64,000 bases of DNA from Pestalotiopsis fici W106-1 (lineage: Eukaryota; Ascomycota; Sordariomycetes; Amphisphaeriales; Sporocadaceae): positions 1 to 64,000 of the forward strand of contig NW_006917100.1 in assembly GCF_000516985.1 (NCBI RefSeq), written 5' to 3'. Position 1 is the first letter of the stretch. Each line of letters starts with the position of its first letter. Shown piece by piece: positions 43,377 to 54,460 of this stretch. The notes beneath the pieces were generated by a model. It did no database searches. It saw nothing but the letters and a program-made list of their open reading frames with translations, and was not told where the DNA came from. The translations under genes were made by a program, and so were the position numbers.

Positions 43377-46300
43377 CTATACCCATTCATCATCAGAGTC
43401 GGAAACCCACTGCCACTCGTTGTCTGTCCTGTCTTTCGAAATACCTCGATGTTTCCGGCCGACGAATCTCGGTTTCAGCACCAGGCGATGCCGCTTCCAT
43501 GATTGTTTCCTTTGTTTGTGCTCTTTTGCTCTCTGCAATAATTGCGCGAAATGGGCCTTGATCACATCGTCATAATCCCAATCCTTGTAGCCGTTTGATT
43601 CAAGCAATTCAGCCCACCGATCCTCTCTGGCGATCGCTATTCTGTTCTTGAAACTTTCCACAGCATCATCGGTGGGCCAACCACCTTCCGTCTCTCCCAA
43701 GGCAAAATGCGGCCATGTGCAGGCTTCCACAGGTAGCAATGGCAGAACCACAACGTCGACTGTGGCCCACCAAATTGACCAGAATCGTTCTACTGGCTGA
43801 TCGAGGAGAAGTCGCCGAACACTTCTATAGAATCTCATCAATAGCTCCAGTTGATTTTCCGACCTTGCATCTTCTTGCCGAAAGAGCTCACGTTCTTGAT
43901 AATTATCTGATGAACCCATGCAGCAGCGATGCTTCAGACCAAGGCGATCGAACAATTCAAGCCGACATACCTCGCGGTAGGTGTGTTCCTTTTGCGATGC
44001 GGAGTAATTGAGCCAATTTGTCCAGTCTGTCAAATCTGTCCAGCGACGACTCAGCCGGTCTCGACAATGCTCATGCCCAACCGCCTCGCAGTCTCGCCAA
44101 AATTTGAATGGTGGAATGCAACCCCCAGAAGAACAAGGACAGAAACAACCATCCTGAACGTATTCCTGCCCACAATATCTCAAAAGTTTGCGAGGAGAAT
44201 AATAACCATGCTCCATGGTAGCAGCCACATAGAACTGCAAATGCGACCAGTCCATTCCAGTCTCTTTTCCTCTCCAAAACCAGAAGCTGCGGTTGGCCCC
44301 TTTCGACAAAAACCACCAGACTCCCTTGTGCCATTTCTCTACATTGTCGAGTATTGAAACTCCATGTGATTGTTGACAGAGCCAAGCTAGGGGGGTGCCG
44401 ATGCGTCCACATAGAGTATCTGTATGCACAAAGCCAGCGTCGAAAAGGGCTTGATAATACATGTGGTTGGAGGAGAAATTGTCGAATGTCACGTAGTATA
44501 GAGATGCTGAAATGAAAGGATCAAGCTCATCGAGACATTCAGGGTTCCGCAACTTTTGCGTGAGGAGATCATGGAACTCATAGTTGTTGTAAGTAAAATC
44601 CCGCACCCATATGTTATGCCTTGACGGCGGCGATTCCAGCGGAACACGGAATAAATCCAGCAAGGCGTGTCTGAAATCGTCGTTTCGATACCGCAGTTCT
44701 TCGACTGCTCGTCGAAATGAAGATAGGTCGCTCACAGATGTGTGGAGAAGTGCTGGATAGAAATGCCCAGGATAAGCCCCCGGTAAGAGATGTTCCAAAG
44801 TGAATAGCTTCGTGCTATTAGCGGAAAGAATAATCTCTAGAGATTCTGCAGCATTTTGCGATGCAGCATATGATAATGCTGCTTCCAAATCAAGGTGATT
44901 TTGGTGCTCAATCAAGTATTGAAGTCCCTCTAGCCAGCCAACTGCCATGACAAGCAGGCTGACATGATCCTCAGATTGGCCGTCGTACTTTTTATCATTG
45001 CGGAAATGCCCTTTTAATCCATCAAACGATCGCCGAAGGACTGCCTGTTGCAAGGGGTCTCCATGACCCGCCGCTGTCAATAAATCAGCACTGGCGGAAC
45101 ATACGAACGATAAAGACTAGACAGCTCATGATGCACGGAGCGGAGTCAAGTTGGCCTTCCCAACTACTAAGAATTCGAAGAACCACATGTGAATGATCAC
45201 ATTGCTTACCTGCTGCGAAATCAGGATCCCCAGTAATCCACTTTTGCATCAATATCTTACCCTCTCCATCCTTGACCTTGCGATAACGCGTCTGAAACGA
45301 TTCGGCCATTTCCTCATACTGGATAATTGTGTTGTACAATGATGTGTTGAGAATGTATATGTGCGAGCGGAATAAAAAGATAAATTCAAAAATTTTGATG
45401 TCGAATCCGTTCCCAAAGTAGCCTCTCATACTCGCTGCTGGATCGAGCTCGGCCTTCCGGGACATTTCCAACAATGTGGAAATTTCACCAGAAATTTCGG
45501 AAATTTTCATTAATACCATCAGATTGGCTGTTTCCTTTTTGTTTGTTAGCCAGCGGCATATGTGCGATGGGCACTAACTTACCGTCAGTAGACTTTTACC
45601 GTTTTCATCCACATCGCTGCACGAGGCTGATCCTGATGTGACGGCTTGTTTGATGCCAAATATCAAATCGGACAAGAGTTCCCCGGCATCTGGTCTGCTC
45701 CTGTAATCTGGTCTGCTCCTGTAATCTGGTCTGCTCCTGTACAATCTAATTCCTGAGCCACCGTCATAAGGTAAGATCTTATAAAGATTATCAAAAAGCT
45801 GATAGATTGGACTTTCTGATCTTTTGACAGTTCCGTGAAATCTGAGAGACGGCAAAATAGACCAAGACGAATTTGAACACAGTGCACCGAGGGTCAGTTC
45901 CAAAGCACCGTTGAGCCACGGACTCAGCCGGGTTTCGATCGAATAACTATGCTGAGCGATCTTTCCGTGGAGCGGGCATAATTGGCTGCTCTGGTGGTCG
46001 ATCTTGAATCTGAATAGCCCGTATCTCTTGCTTGTTGATATTTTACCACGCTTGCACAAGCATCTTAAAGAGCTAGAGCTCCTAGTTGTGTGACTGGAAT
46101 TTGTGCTTTTGGCAACAACACTCGGCTGGGATATAGAGTCCTTGGGCTTGGTGGAAACCAGGTTATCTCTCGCGAAATGATTTACTGTAGCCACCAATTC
46201 AGTGACGAGCATCTTCTTCATCTCTACGACGAGGACCCTCTGGTTCTCATCACCCTGTATGCGAATGAAATTCTCCAGTTGTGTTTCCAAGAGGAGGGTT

Positions 46301-47165
46301 TGATCGATCACAGTTGTCTCGATACTTTTCATTGACAGGTTCAGAGTTCTGCTGTTCTCATCGACTGTTTGCATTCCCCTCCTGACTGCGGATATCTCAT
46401 TGCCGATAGAAGAGATGGCTTGTGTCATGATAACCTGATGGTCCTGATTGGCTTGATTTAGCATCTCAACACCGCTCGCTACTAAGTCAGAGGATGCCAT
46501 CAGCATCTCGCTGGTTTTGTCATATTGGCTGCTTAGGTTGCCTATGCTTTGCTGTAGCTCATTGTTCACCGTGGCGATTTCAGTGACCTTGGCGAGAGCT
46601 TCGGCACTTTGCTCACTGCCATAAGATTTCGGATCAGAATAAATCCTAACAAGTCTAGTGCGATCTTATGATGATCGACTCACCGCAGAAGATATTGTGT
46701 TTCAAAGCCAGCTACATGCAACTCGCGCACGAGGCTAACGTTCAGCGTTTGGATCGTGTCCAGCTGTTTCTTGACCTCTCGCATGGCCTTCACCGTCAAG
46801 ATCGACTTCCATGCCTGCAACAGACGTTTTCCAGCGCCCTCTTCTTTTCTCAATCCGTCCAACTGAGATGAGAGCGGGGCCAAAATTTTGTTGGCCTCGT
46901 CCAATGCTTTCCTGGCCTCGAGGGCCCAAGGGGCAATGTGCACATACTGTGCTGTCGTGAACTGAGAGAATGTTGAGGAATCTGAAGACAACAGCCTTGT
47001 CATGGACGCGATCTCTTTTTCCAGTCGTGCAACGATCCGTAGGCTATCATCGGGTGCTCCCTTGATGTCACGAAGAAGCCGAGCGGCGTAGATCAGACCT
47101 TTGACGCCATAGCCAAGGAATTGTGCGCTTGCTGCAGCTGCACCCAGTGCACTTGTCGGATCCAT
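43377..47165 (-). CDS. Helo-like N-terminal / ankyrin-type fungal protein (NLR-related architecture)
   Basis: Four exons: 47165-46684, 46615-45583, 45534-45210 and 45073-43377, giving 1178 aa. All phases agree, so what looks like four small genes is one. Residues 1-160 (MDPTSALGAAAASAQFLGYG..., helical) resemble the SesA/Helo-like N-terminal domain that in fungi precedes STAND/NLR or ankyrin proteins and can trigger cell death. Residues 161-330 are coiled coil. A cysteine-containing middle (CLCKRGKISTSKRYGLF...SSQLCPLHG) and an SPIYQLFDNLY segment follow, as in fungal ankyrin proteins. Three YRSRPD repeats sit at about 453-470. The C-terminal 560 residues contain degenerate ankyrin-like helices (for example GDPLQQAVLRRSFDGLKGHF) and a basic tail. 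No NACHT P-loop is seen. A role in intracellular recognition or heterokaryon-type death is inference. The start is ATG 47165; the frame extends to a GTG upstream. Confidence 0.75.
45689..45741. repeat. In-frame 18-bp tandem repeat (three copies)
   Basis: Three near-perfect copies of tctggtctgctcctgtaa lie in exon 2 of the Helo-like/ankyrin gene. On the coding strand each encodes YRSRPD, so copy-number change would add or remove six residues without a frameshift. The copies are almost identical at the DNA level, which suggests a recent expansion. Confidence 0.85.
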
Positions 47166-47928
47166 GGTTGCCACAGATGGAGGAACCACGCTTCGTCATG
47201 GTTGACTCTACCAAAGTACACAAGGCATGTTGGCAGCGGCTGGCTTGGGCGAGGTGCCGGTGAGATTCGCACACGATATTCGATGCTTTGACCGTTTTGT
47301 GATAGATCGACAAAAATACGTATCAAATGCCGACCGAAGTGATGGCAGTACTGAAATTGATCTTGATCTCGAAAAGATTGAAAACAAAGGTGTTCAAGAG
47401 ACCAGGAAAAGATTGGTGAAGAAGGCAAATTACCCCTCTCGCAGTATGCCTTGTAAGGCTCTGCCGAGTCGCCTCCCTGTAAGTGAAGTGGTGACGCGAA
47501 GTCTTATTGGCGGTGGCAGTGTAAATTCAGAGCCAATCCAAGTTGCAGAAACGCAGCATCCCCCATATGCCTGCTCAAAGCAGTCTTAACCCAGTAAGGC
47601 TATTATCGCTTCTGATGGTAATCTTGATCAGTTGGGCGCTCAAGGCAGTCCTGCTATGATTTTGTCAAGCGATAAAATGAGCACAGTCCGCGCTTCTCGT
47701 TTACACACGAATCGCATAGGCACTATATGATTGTCAACCTCTCTTTTCCCAATCACCTTGACAAACGGAACAAAGGCAATACAGGACATGGGGTAACTGC
47801 CATGATTAATTTGTACATAAGATAGTGTGGGAGTATAAAGCCCAAGGGAAAAGGGTATCTTAATTTATTTTGAATTGTACTCTTGCAGAAGCGAAATTGT
47901 AGCGCAACCGAACGACCACATCTCAGGT
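47166..47928. other. Intergenic
   Basis: About 0.76 kb between two minus-strand genes. A 120-codon plus-strand frame at 47227-47589 has no recognisable content. It is treated as the promoter of the Helo-like gene and the 3' flank of TRM10. Confidence 0.55.
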
Positions 47929-49218
47929 CTAGGCCTCGACGTCGACAGCAGCAGCTTCTTCTGCGGCTGCATCAGCTTCGGCGGCTACGTCAGCTTCGGC
48001 CTCTTCCTGATCCTGGTCGTCAACTGCAGCTTCTGAGCCTTCGACATCGTCCTTCAGCTTTCCGCCTTTGCGGGTCGGAATTACTTGCATGAAAGCGGCA
48101 CCCCAATCGCCCAATTCCAACCACCGGAGCATGATTTCCACTACGTGATTCGTCGCCAACACATGTCGGTCATGTAGGACCATGAACTCGCCGATCGGCA
48201 GCTTGGCCGTCCGGACATTTCTCTCTCTTGCCACCTTGTAGCACAAACCCTTGTGTCGGTTGCGATCAATGATACCACCTATCACATAGCTCGTGTTGGG
48301 CTCCAAGCGATCCAAAACGTATGGGGAATCAGCAGTGAGGTAGACAATGGACTTGTCGACATCCTCGGCTTCCGGCTCGGGTTGTGGTGTTGGGTCATTC
48401 TTCTTTGCCTTGCCAGTCGGCGCCATCTCGCCCAAGAAAAGAGAGTCGCCCGACTCATTGGGTTTCAGCACGTCGATGACGGTACCGCCTTGTTCGCCAG
48501 ACATTATCTCTGCAGCAACCTTTGCTGCGCCTACAAAGTCCTCCCTGGCAAAATTGACGCCTTTCCACTGCTTGTATTGTGCTCTAAGCGTGCTGTCGAA
48601 CCGCTCTTCTAATTTGCCTCCCCACGAGCTGACCGTGAGGTGCACGGGGTGTTGGGCCATGCGATTGTCAGAATATGATCTTGTGACTTGGCTGGAGAGT
48701 GAGATTTGCTCTTTTTCAAACATCTTGTCCTCGAACTGGCAGTCGATAATAATGGACACAGGCACCTGAGTCTTTTTCTTGGGGTCTCGGTTTCGTTCCT
48801 TCCTTTGTAGCACAGGCTCGCGACCCTCCTCGGCGGCCTTGGCGATCTCTTCCTCGCGTTCCAATCGCCTGCGCTCCTGCGCAGTGTGTCTCTTCTCCTT
48901 GCGCTTGAGAGCTCGGTCCTGCTTCTTCTCTTCCCACATCTTTTGGCGCTTGAGCTTTCGCTGCTGGTTCTTGGACAGCGGCTTGTCGGCGGCATCGCCC
49001 TCGGTCGTAATCTGCACTTCTTGCGACTCGTCGGCCTCTTGCTGTTCGTCTCCAGCCTCATCTTCGGCCGCCCGCTTCAGCCCCCGGTTGGCTTCTTCGG
49101 ATGCGCCATTGCTTGCGAGGGATTGGATCGCTGGGATATGATCTTGTTGATCCTGTGCCTGAATTTCAGACTTCTCCGCCGCAAGCGTCTCGAGGCCACC
49201 CGAGGTTGTTTGTTCCAT
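47929..49218 (-). CDS. TRM10: tRNA (guanine-9-N1)-methyltransferase Trm10
   Basis: Single exon, 429 aa from ATG 49218 (MEQTTSGG); the frame extends to a TTG at 49239. Residues 1-140 are acidic then strongly Lys/Arg/Glu-rich helix (KNQQRKLKRQKMWEEKK), the usual tRNA-binding N-terminal extension. The SPOUT core starts at VSIIIDCQFEDKM (about 152) and includes SSQVTRSYSDNR. Later come YVIGGIIDRNRHKG, whose Asp is near the active site, then LPIGEFMVLHDRHVLATNHV. Trm10 transfers a methyl group from SAM to G9 of several tRNAs. A 30-residue acidic insertion (PTPQPEPEAED) lies inside the core and an acidic Ala/Glu/Asp tail ends the protein. It is divergent from MSH2, with 427 bp between the start codons. 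Confidence 0.94.
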   Translation of the reverse strand: MEQTTSGGLETLAAEKSEIQAQDQQDHIPAIQSLASNGASEEANRGLKRAAEDEAGDEQQEADESQEVQITTEGDAADKPLSKNQQRKLKRQKMWEEKKQDRALKRKEKRHTAQERRRLEREEEIAKAAEEGREPVLQRKERNRDPKKKTQVPVSIIIDCQFEDKMFEKEQISLSSQVTRSYSDNRMAQHPVHLTVSSWGGKLEERFDSTLRAQYKQWKGVNFAREDFVGAAKVAAEIMSGEQGGTVIDVLKPNESGDSLFLGEMAPTGKAKKNDPTPQPEPEAEDVDKSIVYLTADSPYVLDRLEPNTSYVIGGIIDRNRHKGLCYKVARERNVRTAKLPIGEFMVLHDRHVLATNHVVEIMLRWLELGDWGAAFMQVIPTRKGGKLKDDVEGSEAAVDDQDQEEAEADVAAEADAAAEEAAAVDVEA

Positions 49219-49645
49219 TGCGACACGAATTGCACGCAAGTTGTTGGTGGAAGAAAGCTATTTCATATCAAACCCGTAAGCCCAAAAAAAAAAAAAAAAA
49301 GCCGAAAAATTTGGCACGGTGACGTTCGCAGCTTCCAGGTTGTTGGTGGGGTTGATCTGCTAATGCTAGAGCTCCAAAAGAGCCTGGTCAGAATTTTAGG
49401 GGACTCTAATGCAGCTGCTGCAGGGATTCGCGTGCTAGACTAGAGGCGCGTCTCCCCGCCCCAGAAGCTTTAATTGATTGCCGAAGAGACGCGACTGGCC
49501 TGTACCTACCTTTTCCCGACAAAAATCCCAAAATCTGGCGATACACTTGGTCGACGTCTTTCTATGTTAAGTATCCAGGATTGAATGCAGACTTGATACC
49601 GTTTGATTCAATTCATACAAAGAGAAAGACAAAAGTTGAAGCAGA
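49219..49645. promoter_or_regulatory. Compact bidirectional promoter of TRM10 and MSH2
   Basis: Only 427 bp separate the two start codons, so both genes must share this region. It contains a 17-bp A tract at 49284-49300 (T tract on the TRM10 strand), a nucleosome-disfavouring poly(dA:dT) element typical of housekeeping promoters. No named transcription-factor site is claimed. The head-to-head arrangement may couple tRNA modification and mismatch repair genes only incidentally. Confidence 0.6.
49284..49300. repeat. Poly(dA:dT) tract, 17 bp
   Basis: An uninterrupted run of 17 A on the plus strand between TRM10 and MSH2, 66-82 bp upstream of the TRM10 start. Confidence 0.9.
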
Positions 49646-52482
49646 ATGTCGTCCCGGCCCGAGCTCAAGGTCGAGGACGAGACTGGGTTCATTCGTTACT
49701 TCAAGTCCCTACCCACCGTCACAGATGAAACCGTCAGGATATTCGACAGAGGCGATTGGTATACGGCCCATGGCGAAGATGCAAATTTCATTGCGAGAAC
49801 AGTATGATGGTCCATTGCGCTTATACTTCGTAGTAAAATATTGTCGCTAACATATTCAACTTCCAGGTGTACAAGACAACGTCGGTAGTCCGACAACTCG
49901 GCCGAAACGATGCGAGCGGTTTACCGTCGGTCACCATGACCATCACAGTATTTAGACAATTCCTTCGAGAAGCGCTCTTCAAGCTCGGCAAGAGGGTACA
50001 GATATATGCCAGCAGCGGCGGACGCATGAATTGGAAGATTGTGAAACAGGCGTCCCCTGGTAATCTCCAAGATGTCGAGGACGAATTGGGCCAACACTTT
50101 GAGTCGGCACCCATGATTCTGGCTGTCAAGATATCGGCCAAACAGACCGAGGCGAGGAGCGTCGGAGTTTGCTTTGCAGATGCCAGTGTACGGGAGTTGG
50201 GTGTGAGCGAGTTCCTCGACAACGACCTCTACTCCAACTTTGAGGCTTTGCTCATTCAACTGGGCGTCAAGGAATGTCTGCTGCAATTCGACAAGTCTGA
50301 AAAGGAAAAGGACCCTGAACTCTCCAAGCTTAAGCAGATCATTGACAATTGCGGAGTCGCCATATCCGAAAGACCCGCCGGCGACTTTGGCATCAAAGAT
50401 ATTGAGCAGGACCTGGCAAGATTGCTAAAGGATGAGCGGTCTGCCAGCTTGCTGCCTCAAACTGACCTGAAGCTCGCCATGGGCTCGGCCGCAGCTCTGA
50501 TCAAGTATCTCAGTGTGATGCAGGACCCTTCCAACTTTGGCCAATATCAGCTCTACCAGCACGACTTGGCGCAGTTTATGAAACTGGACGCTGCCGCGCT
50601 GAAGGCCCTGAACCTCATGCCCGGGGCGCGTGATGGTGTCAAGAGTATGAGCTTGTACGGTCTGCTCAACCACTGCAAAACACCCGTTGGGAGTCGCTTG
50701 CTGTCCCAGTGGCTCAAACAGCCCCTGATGAACAGGGACGAGATTGAAAAGCGTCTCGAATTGGTCGAGGCGTTTGCAAATGACACAGAACTACGACAGA
50801 CTATCCAAGAGGAGCATCTGAAGTCTATCCCTGATCTGTACCGTCTGGCAAACCGCTTCCAGAGAAACAAGGCCAATCTTGAGGATGTTGTGAGAGCCTA
50901 CCAAGTCGTTATTCGGTTACCAGGGTTCCTCGGCACGTTCGAAGCAGTCATGGATGAGCAATACAAAGATCCTCTAGACCAAGCATATACCATCAAGCTG
51001 CGGGAACTATCCGATAGTCTCGGAAAGCTTGCTGAGATGGTGGAGACAACCGTGGATCTCGATGCTCTGGACAACCATGAATTCATCATCAAGCCCGAGT
51101 TTGATGACCAGTTGCGGGTCATTCGCAAGCGATTGGACAAGTTGCGATCTGACATGGACCGGGAGTTTCGGGATGCCGCAGACGACCTCGGCCAAGAAGA
51201 GAACAAGAAGATATTCATGGAGAATCATAAAGTGCACGGCTGGTGTATGCGCCTGACGCGAACCGAGGCCGGATGCATACGCAACAAGTCCAAGTACCAG
51301 GAATGTTCGACCCAGAAGAACGGTGTATACTTCACCACGAAAACGCTACAGGCTCTTCGGCGCGAGTTTGACCAACTGTCTCAAAACTACAACAGAACCC
51401 AGAGCAGTCTGGTCAATGAAGTTGTGACCGTGGCCGCATCGTACTGTCCTGTTATTGAGCGGTTGGCAGGCGTACTTGCTCATCTCGATGTTATCGTCTC
51501 GTTCGCTCACTGCTCTGTCCACGCCCCTACATCCTATGTACGCCCCCAAATTCATCCTCGTGGCGAAGGCCAGACTGTGCTCAAGGAAGCGCGTCATCCT
51601 TGCTTGGAGATGCAGGACGACATTCAGTTCATCACCAACGATGTGGAGCTAGTCCGGGACTCGTCGTCTTTCCTCATCATCACCGGTCCCAATATGGGTG
51701 GTAAATCTACGTACATTCGCCAGATTGGTGTCATTGCTCTGATGGCACAAATCGGCTGTTTTGTACCTTGCACCGAGGCCGAGCTCACCATTTTCGATTC
51801 AATTCTGGCCCGTGTCGGTGCCAGTGACTCTCAGCTGAAGGGCGTGTCGACATTCATGGCCGAAATGCTCGAGACTGCAAACATTCTCAAATCCGCGACG
51901 GCCGAATCGCTGATTATTATTGATGAGTTGGGTCGTGGTACTTCCACGTACGATGGCTTTGGTCTCGCCTGGGCTATTTCAGAGCATATTGTCAAGGAGA
52001 TTGGGTGTTCTGCTATGTTCGCAACACACTTTCACGAGTTGACTGCACTTGCCGACACCTACTCCCAAGTTCGTAATCTGCACGTTACGGCGCACATTTC
52101 TGGCACCGACTCTACTGCCGATAAGCGCGAGGTCACGCTCCTGTACAAGGTCGAGCCAGGCATTTGCGACCAGAGTTTCGGCATTCATGTCGCAGAACTT
52201 GTCCGTTTCCCCGATAAGGTCGTTCGCATGGCCAAGCGCAAGGCCGACGAGCTCGAGGACTTTACTGGCAAGCATGAACAAAACGGGTTGGGCGTAGGTT
52301 ATAGTAAGGAGGATGTTGAGGAAGGTAGTGCTTTGCTCAAAGAAGTTCTCGTCAAATGGAAAGATCAGGTCCAGGGAGGCAGTATGAGCAAGGAGGAGAT
52401 GGTCGCCAAGATGAGAGACCTCGTGAAGAATGACCAGCGCTTGCTCGCGAACCCATTCTTCAAAGCTGTTGAAGCATTGTAG
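49646..52482 (+). CDS. MSH2: DNA mismatch repair protein Msh2
   Basis: Two exons, 49646-49801 and 49867-52482, giving 923 aa; the 65-nt intron is phase 0 after IART. The mismatch-binding/connector region begins in exon 1 (ETGFIRYFKSLP) and the order of domains follows MutS: connector, lever and clamp (about 290-600), then ATPase. Walker A is GPNMGGKST (659-667), and the second ATPase signature is DELGRGTSTYDGFGLAWAI. Msh2 pairs with Msh6 or Msh3 to recognise mismatches and insertion loops in the nucleus and recruits Mlh1-Pms1. Length agrees with other filamentous-fungal Msh2. As in all Msh2 proteins, the mismatch-contacting Phe-x-Glu of Msh6 is not expected. The C-terminal helical dimerisation region ends in NPFFKAVEAL. 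Confidence 0.97.
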
Positions 52483-52819
52483 ATTTGATATGTGGGTCGT
52501 GTTCGACCATTCTGTGGGTTATTGTGAGCAAGGCGTTTTGGCTGGGTGTATTCAACAAAGACTGGCAGTGCTGGTCTGAAGCATGTAGAAATAAAATATA
52601 GTGGGAAATCAGATACAATGGGTCATTTGCAGATTGCTCGTAAACGGATTTATTGCATTAGAAGTAGTACATGATGGCCATGCGCTTCCGAGCGTCTTGA
52701 GATGCTATGTCAATAGCCACTGGCACCTTCAAGGCCAAGTTGAAGAACAGTCCATCATCAGCTCCCAACAAAATGTGGGAAATCAATAACACCAACATCT
52801 ACCTAGGTAGGTACGTTTA
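52483..52819. other. Intergenic, convergent 3' flanks
   Basis: About 0.34 kb between the ends of MSH2 (+) and the secreted Cys-rich protein gene (-). An aataaaata motif near 52592 is a plausible polyadenylation signal for MSH2. Nothing else is seen. Confidence 0.6.
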
Positions 52820-54460
52820 TCAACAAAGCCCTTTGATCCCATAGTAGGTAGCGAAAAGCGTATTCGGAGGTCCCGCAGGTCGATCTGACCTCAGTGTAAT
52901 CGTGCGATTGAGTAGACGGAAACAACCAAATGAGTAACTGAAAAGCCCGCTGTCGAATTCATTTTCAATGATGTAGCCGTACCAAGCATGGCACATGTCG
53001 TCTTCGGCGCAGGCCTGCTGGCACGCCAGGACCGTCCTGACATTAGGAGTTCCCACGGCATCGCTGATGCCCGTGGCCGCATCCGTGCTCAAGTCTCGGC
53101 GACATTGGACGCGGATACCATCTGTACACTGGTCCTCGCCACACAGGATGTCATCCGCCGTGGTCGTACATCCCTGGTTGCTGGCAAAGGAGTACCCAAC
53201 CGTATCTGGCGTCTTTGGCGGCAGCGGGTTCATTGGGGAGACGAATCCTTCCGTAATGTGGCAGCAGTCGCCGTCGGGGTACACTTGCCAGCCGCGACAG
53301 GCGGGCCTGTTGGCCGCGCACGCCTCGTGGCATTGGCGCTCAGTCGTGATGTCGAACTGAATCGAGCAGCCAAAGAAGGGGTTAGGTACGGCGTCCGAGG
53401 TGAGGGATCTATCGCAGAATATGCTGAGGCCATTGAGGCACTGGTTGTCAAAAGACGGACAAAGATCGCTTGATGACGAGGTGGGGATGGTGACCACGGT
53501 GGTGGTCGCCGGCGCAAAGGGAGGCGGTATGGGATCCAGGGGGCCCGGGGACAGTTGGCAATAGTTTCGAACGCCGAAAGAGTCTACTCCAAGGGAGGAC
53601 GCGACGTAGGGCGCAGTGAGGTTGAGAGTAATAACTTCGTGGTGGTGGTAGCATTCTCCGTACTGGCCGTATGGCATATCCGAGTCTTCCCATGCTGTGC
53701 AAGTTGGGTCGTCTAGACATCGTTGGTGGCATATCCGCGCGTCTTGCACTCCTTCGATCTTGGTTCTGGACTGCTGCGATGGGTTGATCTGGTTGAACTT
53801 CTTTGAGCATCCTACATAAAAGTTGTCTACGCATTGCAGGTCGACTTCTGGACAGAGGATTTCAGTGAACGTTGGAGCCAACGACGTCGTGCTGCTAGTA
53901 CTTGTATCCGTCGTGGGCGTTGTCGAGGTTGAGTCGGGACCTGGTGAGATTGTTCCAGTGTCCGTTGATGTAGGCTCTGTAGGCTCTGTAGACTCTGATT
54001 CGGTCGGTTGAGGGTAGGCTCCTGTCAATCCGGCATGCTTATAGCTATTGCCATTGAGTTTGTCGTTGCCGTAATCATATGCATCATGGAAAGGTTTGGC
54101 GTGATAACCACCGCTTCCCTTGCTACCATAGTCCTCATTACCGTATTTAGGATGCGCTTCGTGACCATGCGAGCCACCGCGATACGACCAATCGTGGCCT
54201 GAATGGGCCTGGAATTCGTTATGACCACGATGGGGACCTTTGCCGTGACCGAAGCCTTCAGAACCTTTGTGACCCTTCGCCTCATACGCATCAATTGCAT
54301 CTGTCTGGGAGGCATAACCTAGATTGCTTTCATCTGAGAAGTCCAAGTCATGCTCGTCATTGTACTTAGAAGTCTGGTGTTGAGGCTGGCCAAATCGCGC
54401 CGCTACAGACGACGCGACAATACACCACAAGAAAAGTTCAAGAATTGTCGATTTCATCAT
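52820..54460 (-). CDS. Secreted cysteine-rich protein with three PAN/apple-like modules
   Basis: Single exon. The ATG at 54460 is preferred (546 aa) because MMKSTILELFLWCIVASSVAA then directly forms a signal peptide; the ATG at 54550 would add 30 residues before it. Residues 25-150 are His/Gly/Asp-rich and low-complexity, possibly metal-binding. A Ser/Thr/Pro linker (155-205) is probably O-glycosylated. Three cysteine-rich modules follow at about 205-320, 340-440 and 445-546. Each begins with LC/C...QC and contains CHQRC, CHEAC or CQQAC then C-x(n)-W, resembling PAN/apple-type domains of fungal surface proteins. No GPI site is visible at the end. It is probably wall-associated or extracellular; the ligand is unknown. 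Confidence 0.75.
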   Translation of the reverse strand: MMKSTILELFLWCIVASSVAARFGQPQHQTSKYNDEHDLDFSDESNLGYASQTDAIDAYEAKGHKGSEGFGHGKGPHRGHNEFQAHSGHDWSYRGGSHGHEAHPKYGNEDYGSKGSGGYHAKPFHDAYDYGNDKLNGNSYKHAGLTGAYPQPTESESTEPTEPTSTDTGTISPGPDSTSTTPTTDTSTSSTTSLAPTFTEILCPEVDLQCVDNFYVGCSKKFNQINPSQQSRTKIEGVQDARICHQRCLDDPTCTAWEDSDMPYGQYGECYHHHEVITLNLTAPYVASSLGVDSFGVRNYCQLSPGPLDPIPPPFAPATTTVVTIPTSSSSDLCPSFDNQCLNGLSIFCDRSLTSDAVPNPFFGCSIQFDITTERQCHEACAANRPACRGWQVYPDGDCCHITEGFVSPMNPLPPKTPDTVGYSFASNQGCTTTADDILCGEDQCTDGIRVQCRRDLSTDAATGISDAVGTPNVRTVLACQQACAEDDMCHAWYGYIIENEFDSGLFSYSFGCFRLLNRTITLRSDRPAGPPNTLFATYYGIKGLC

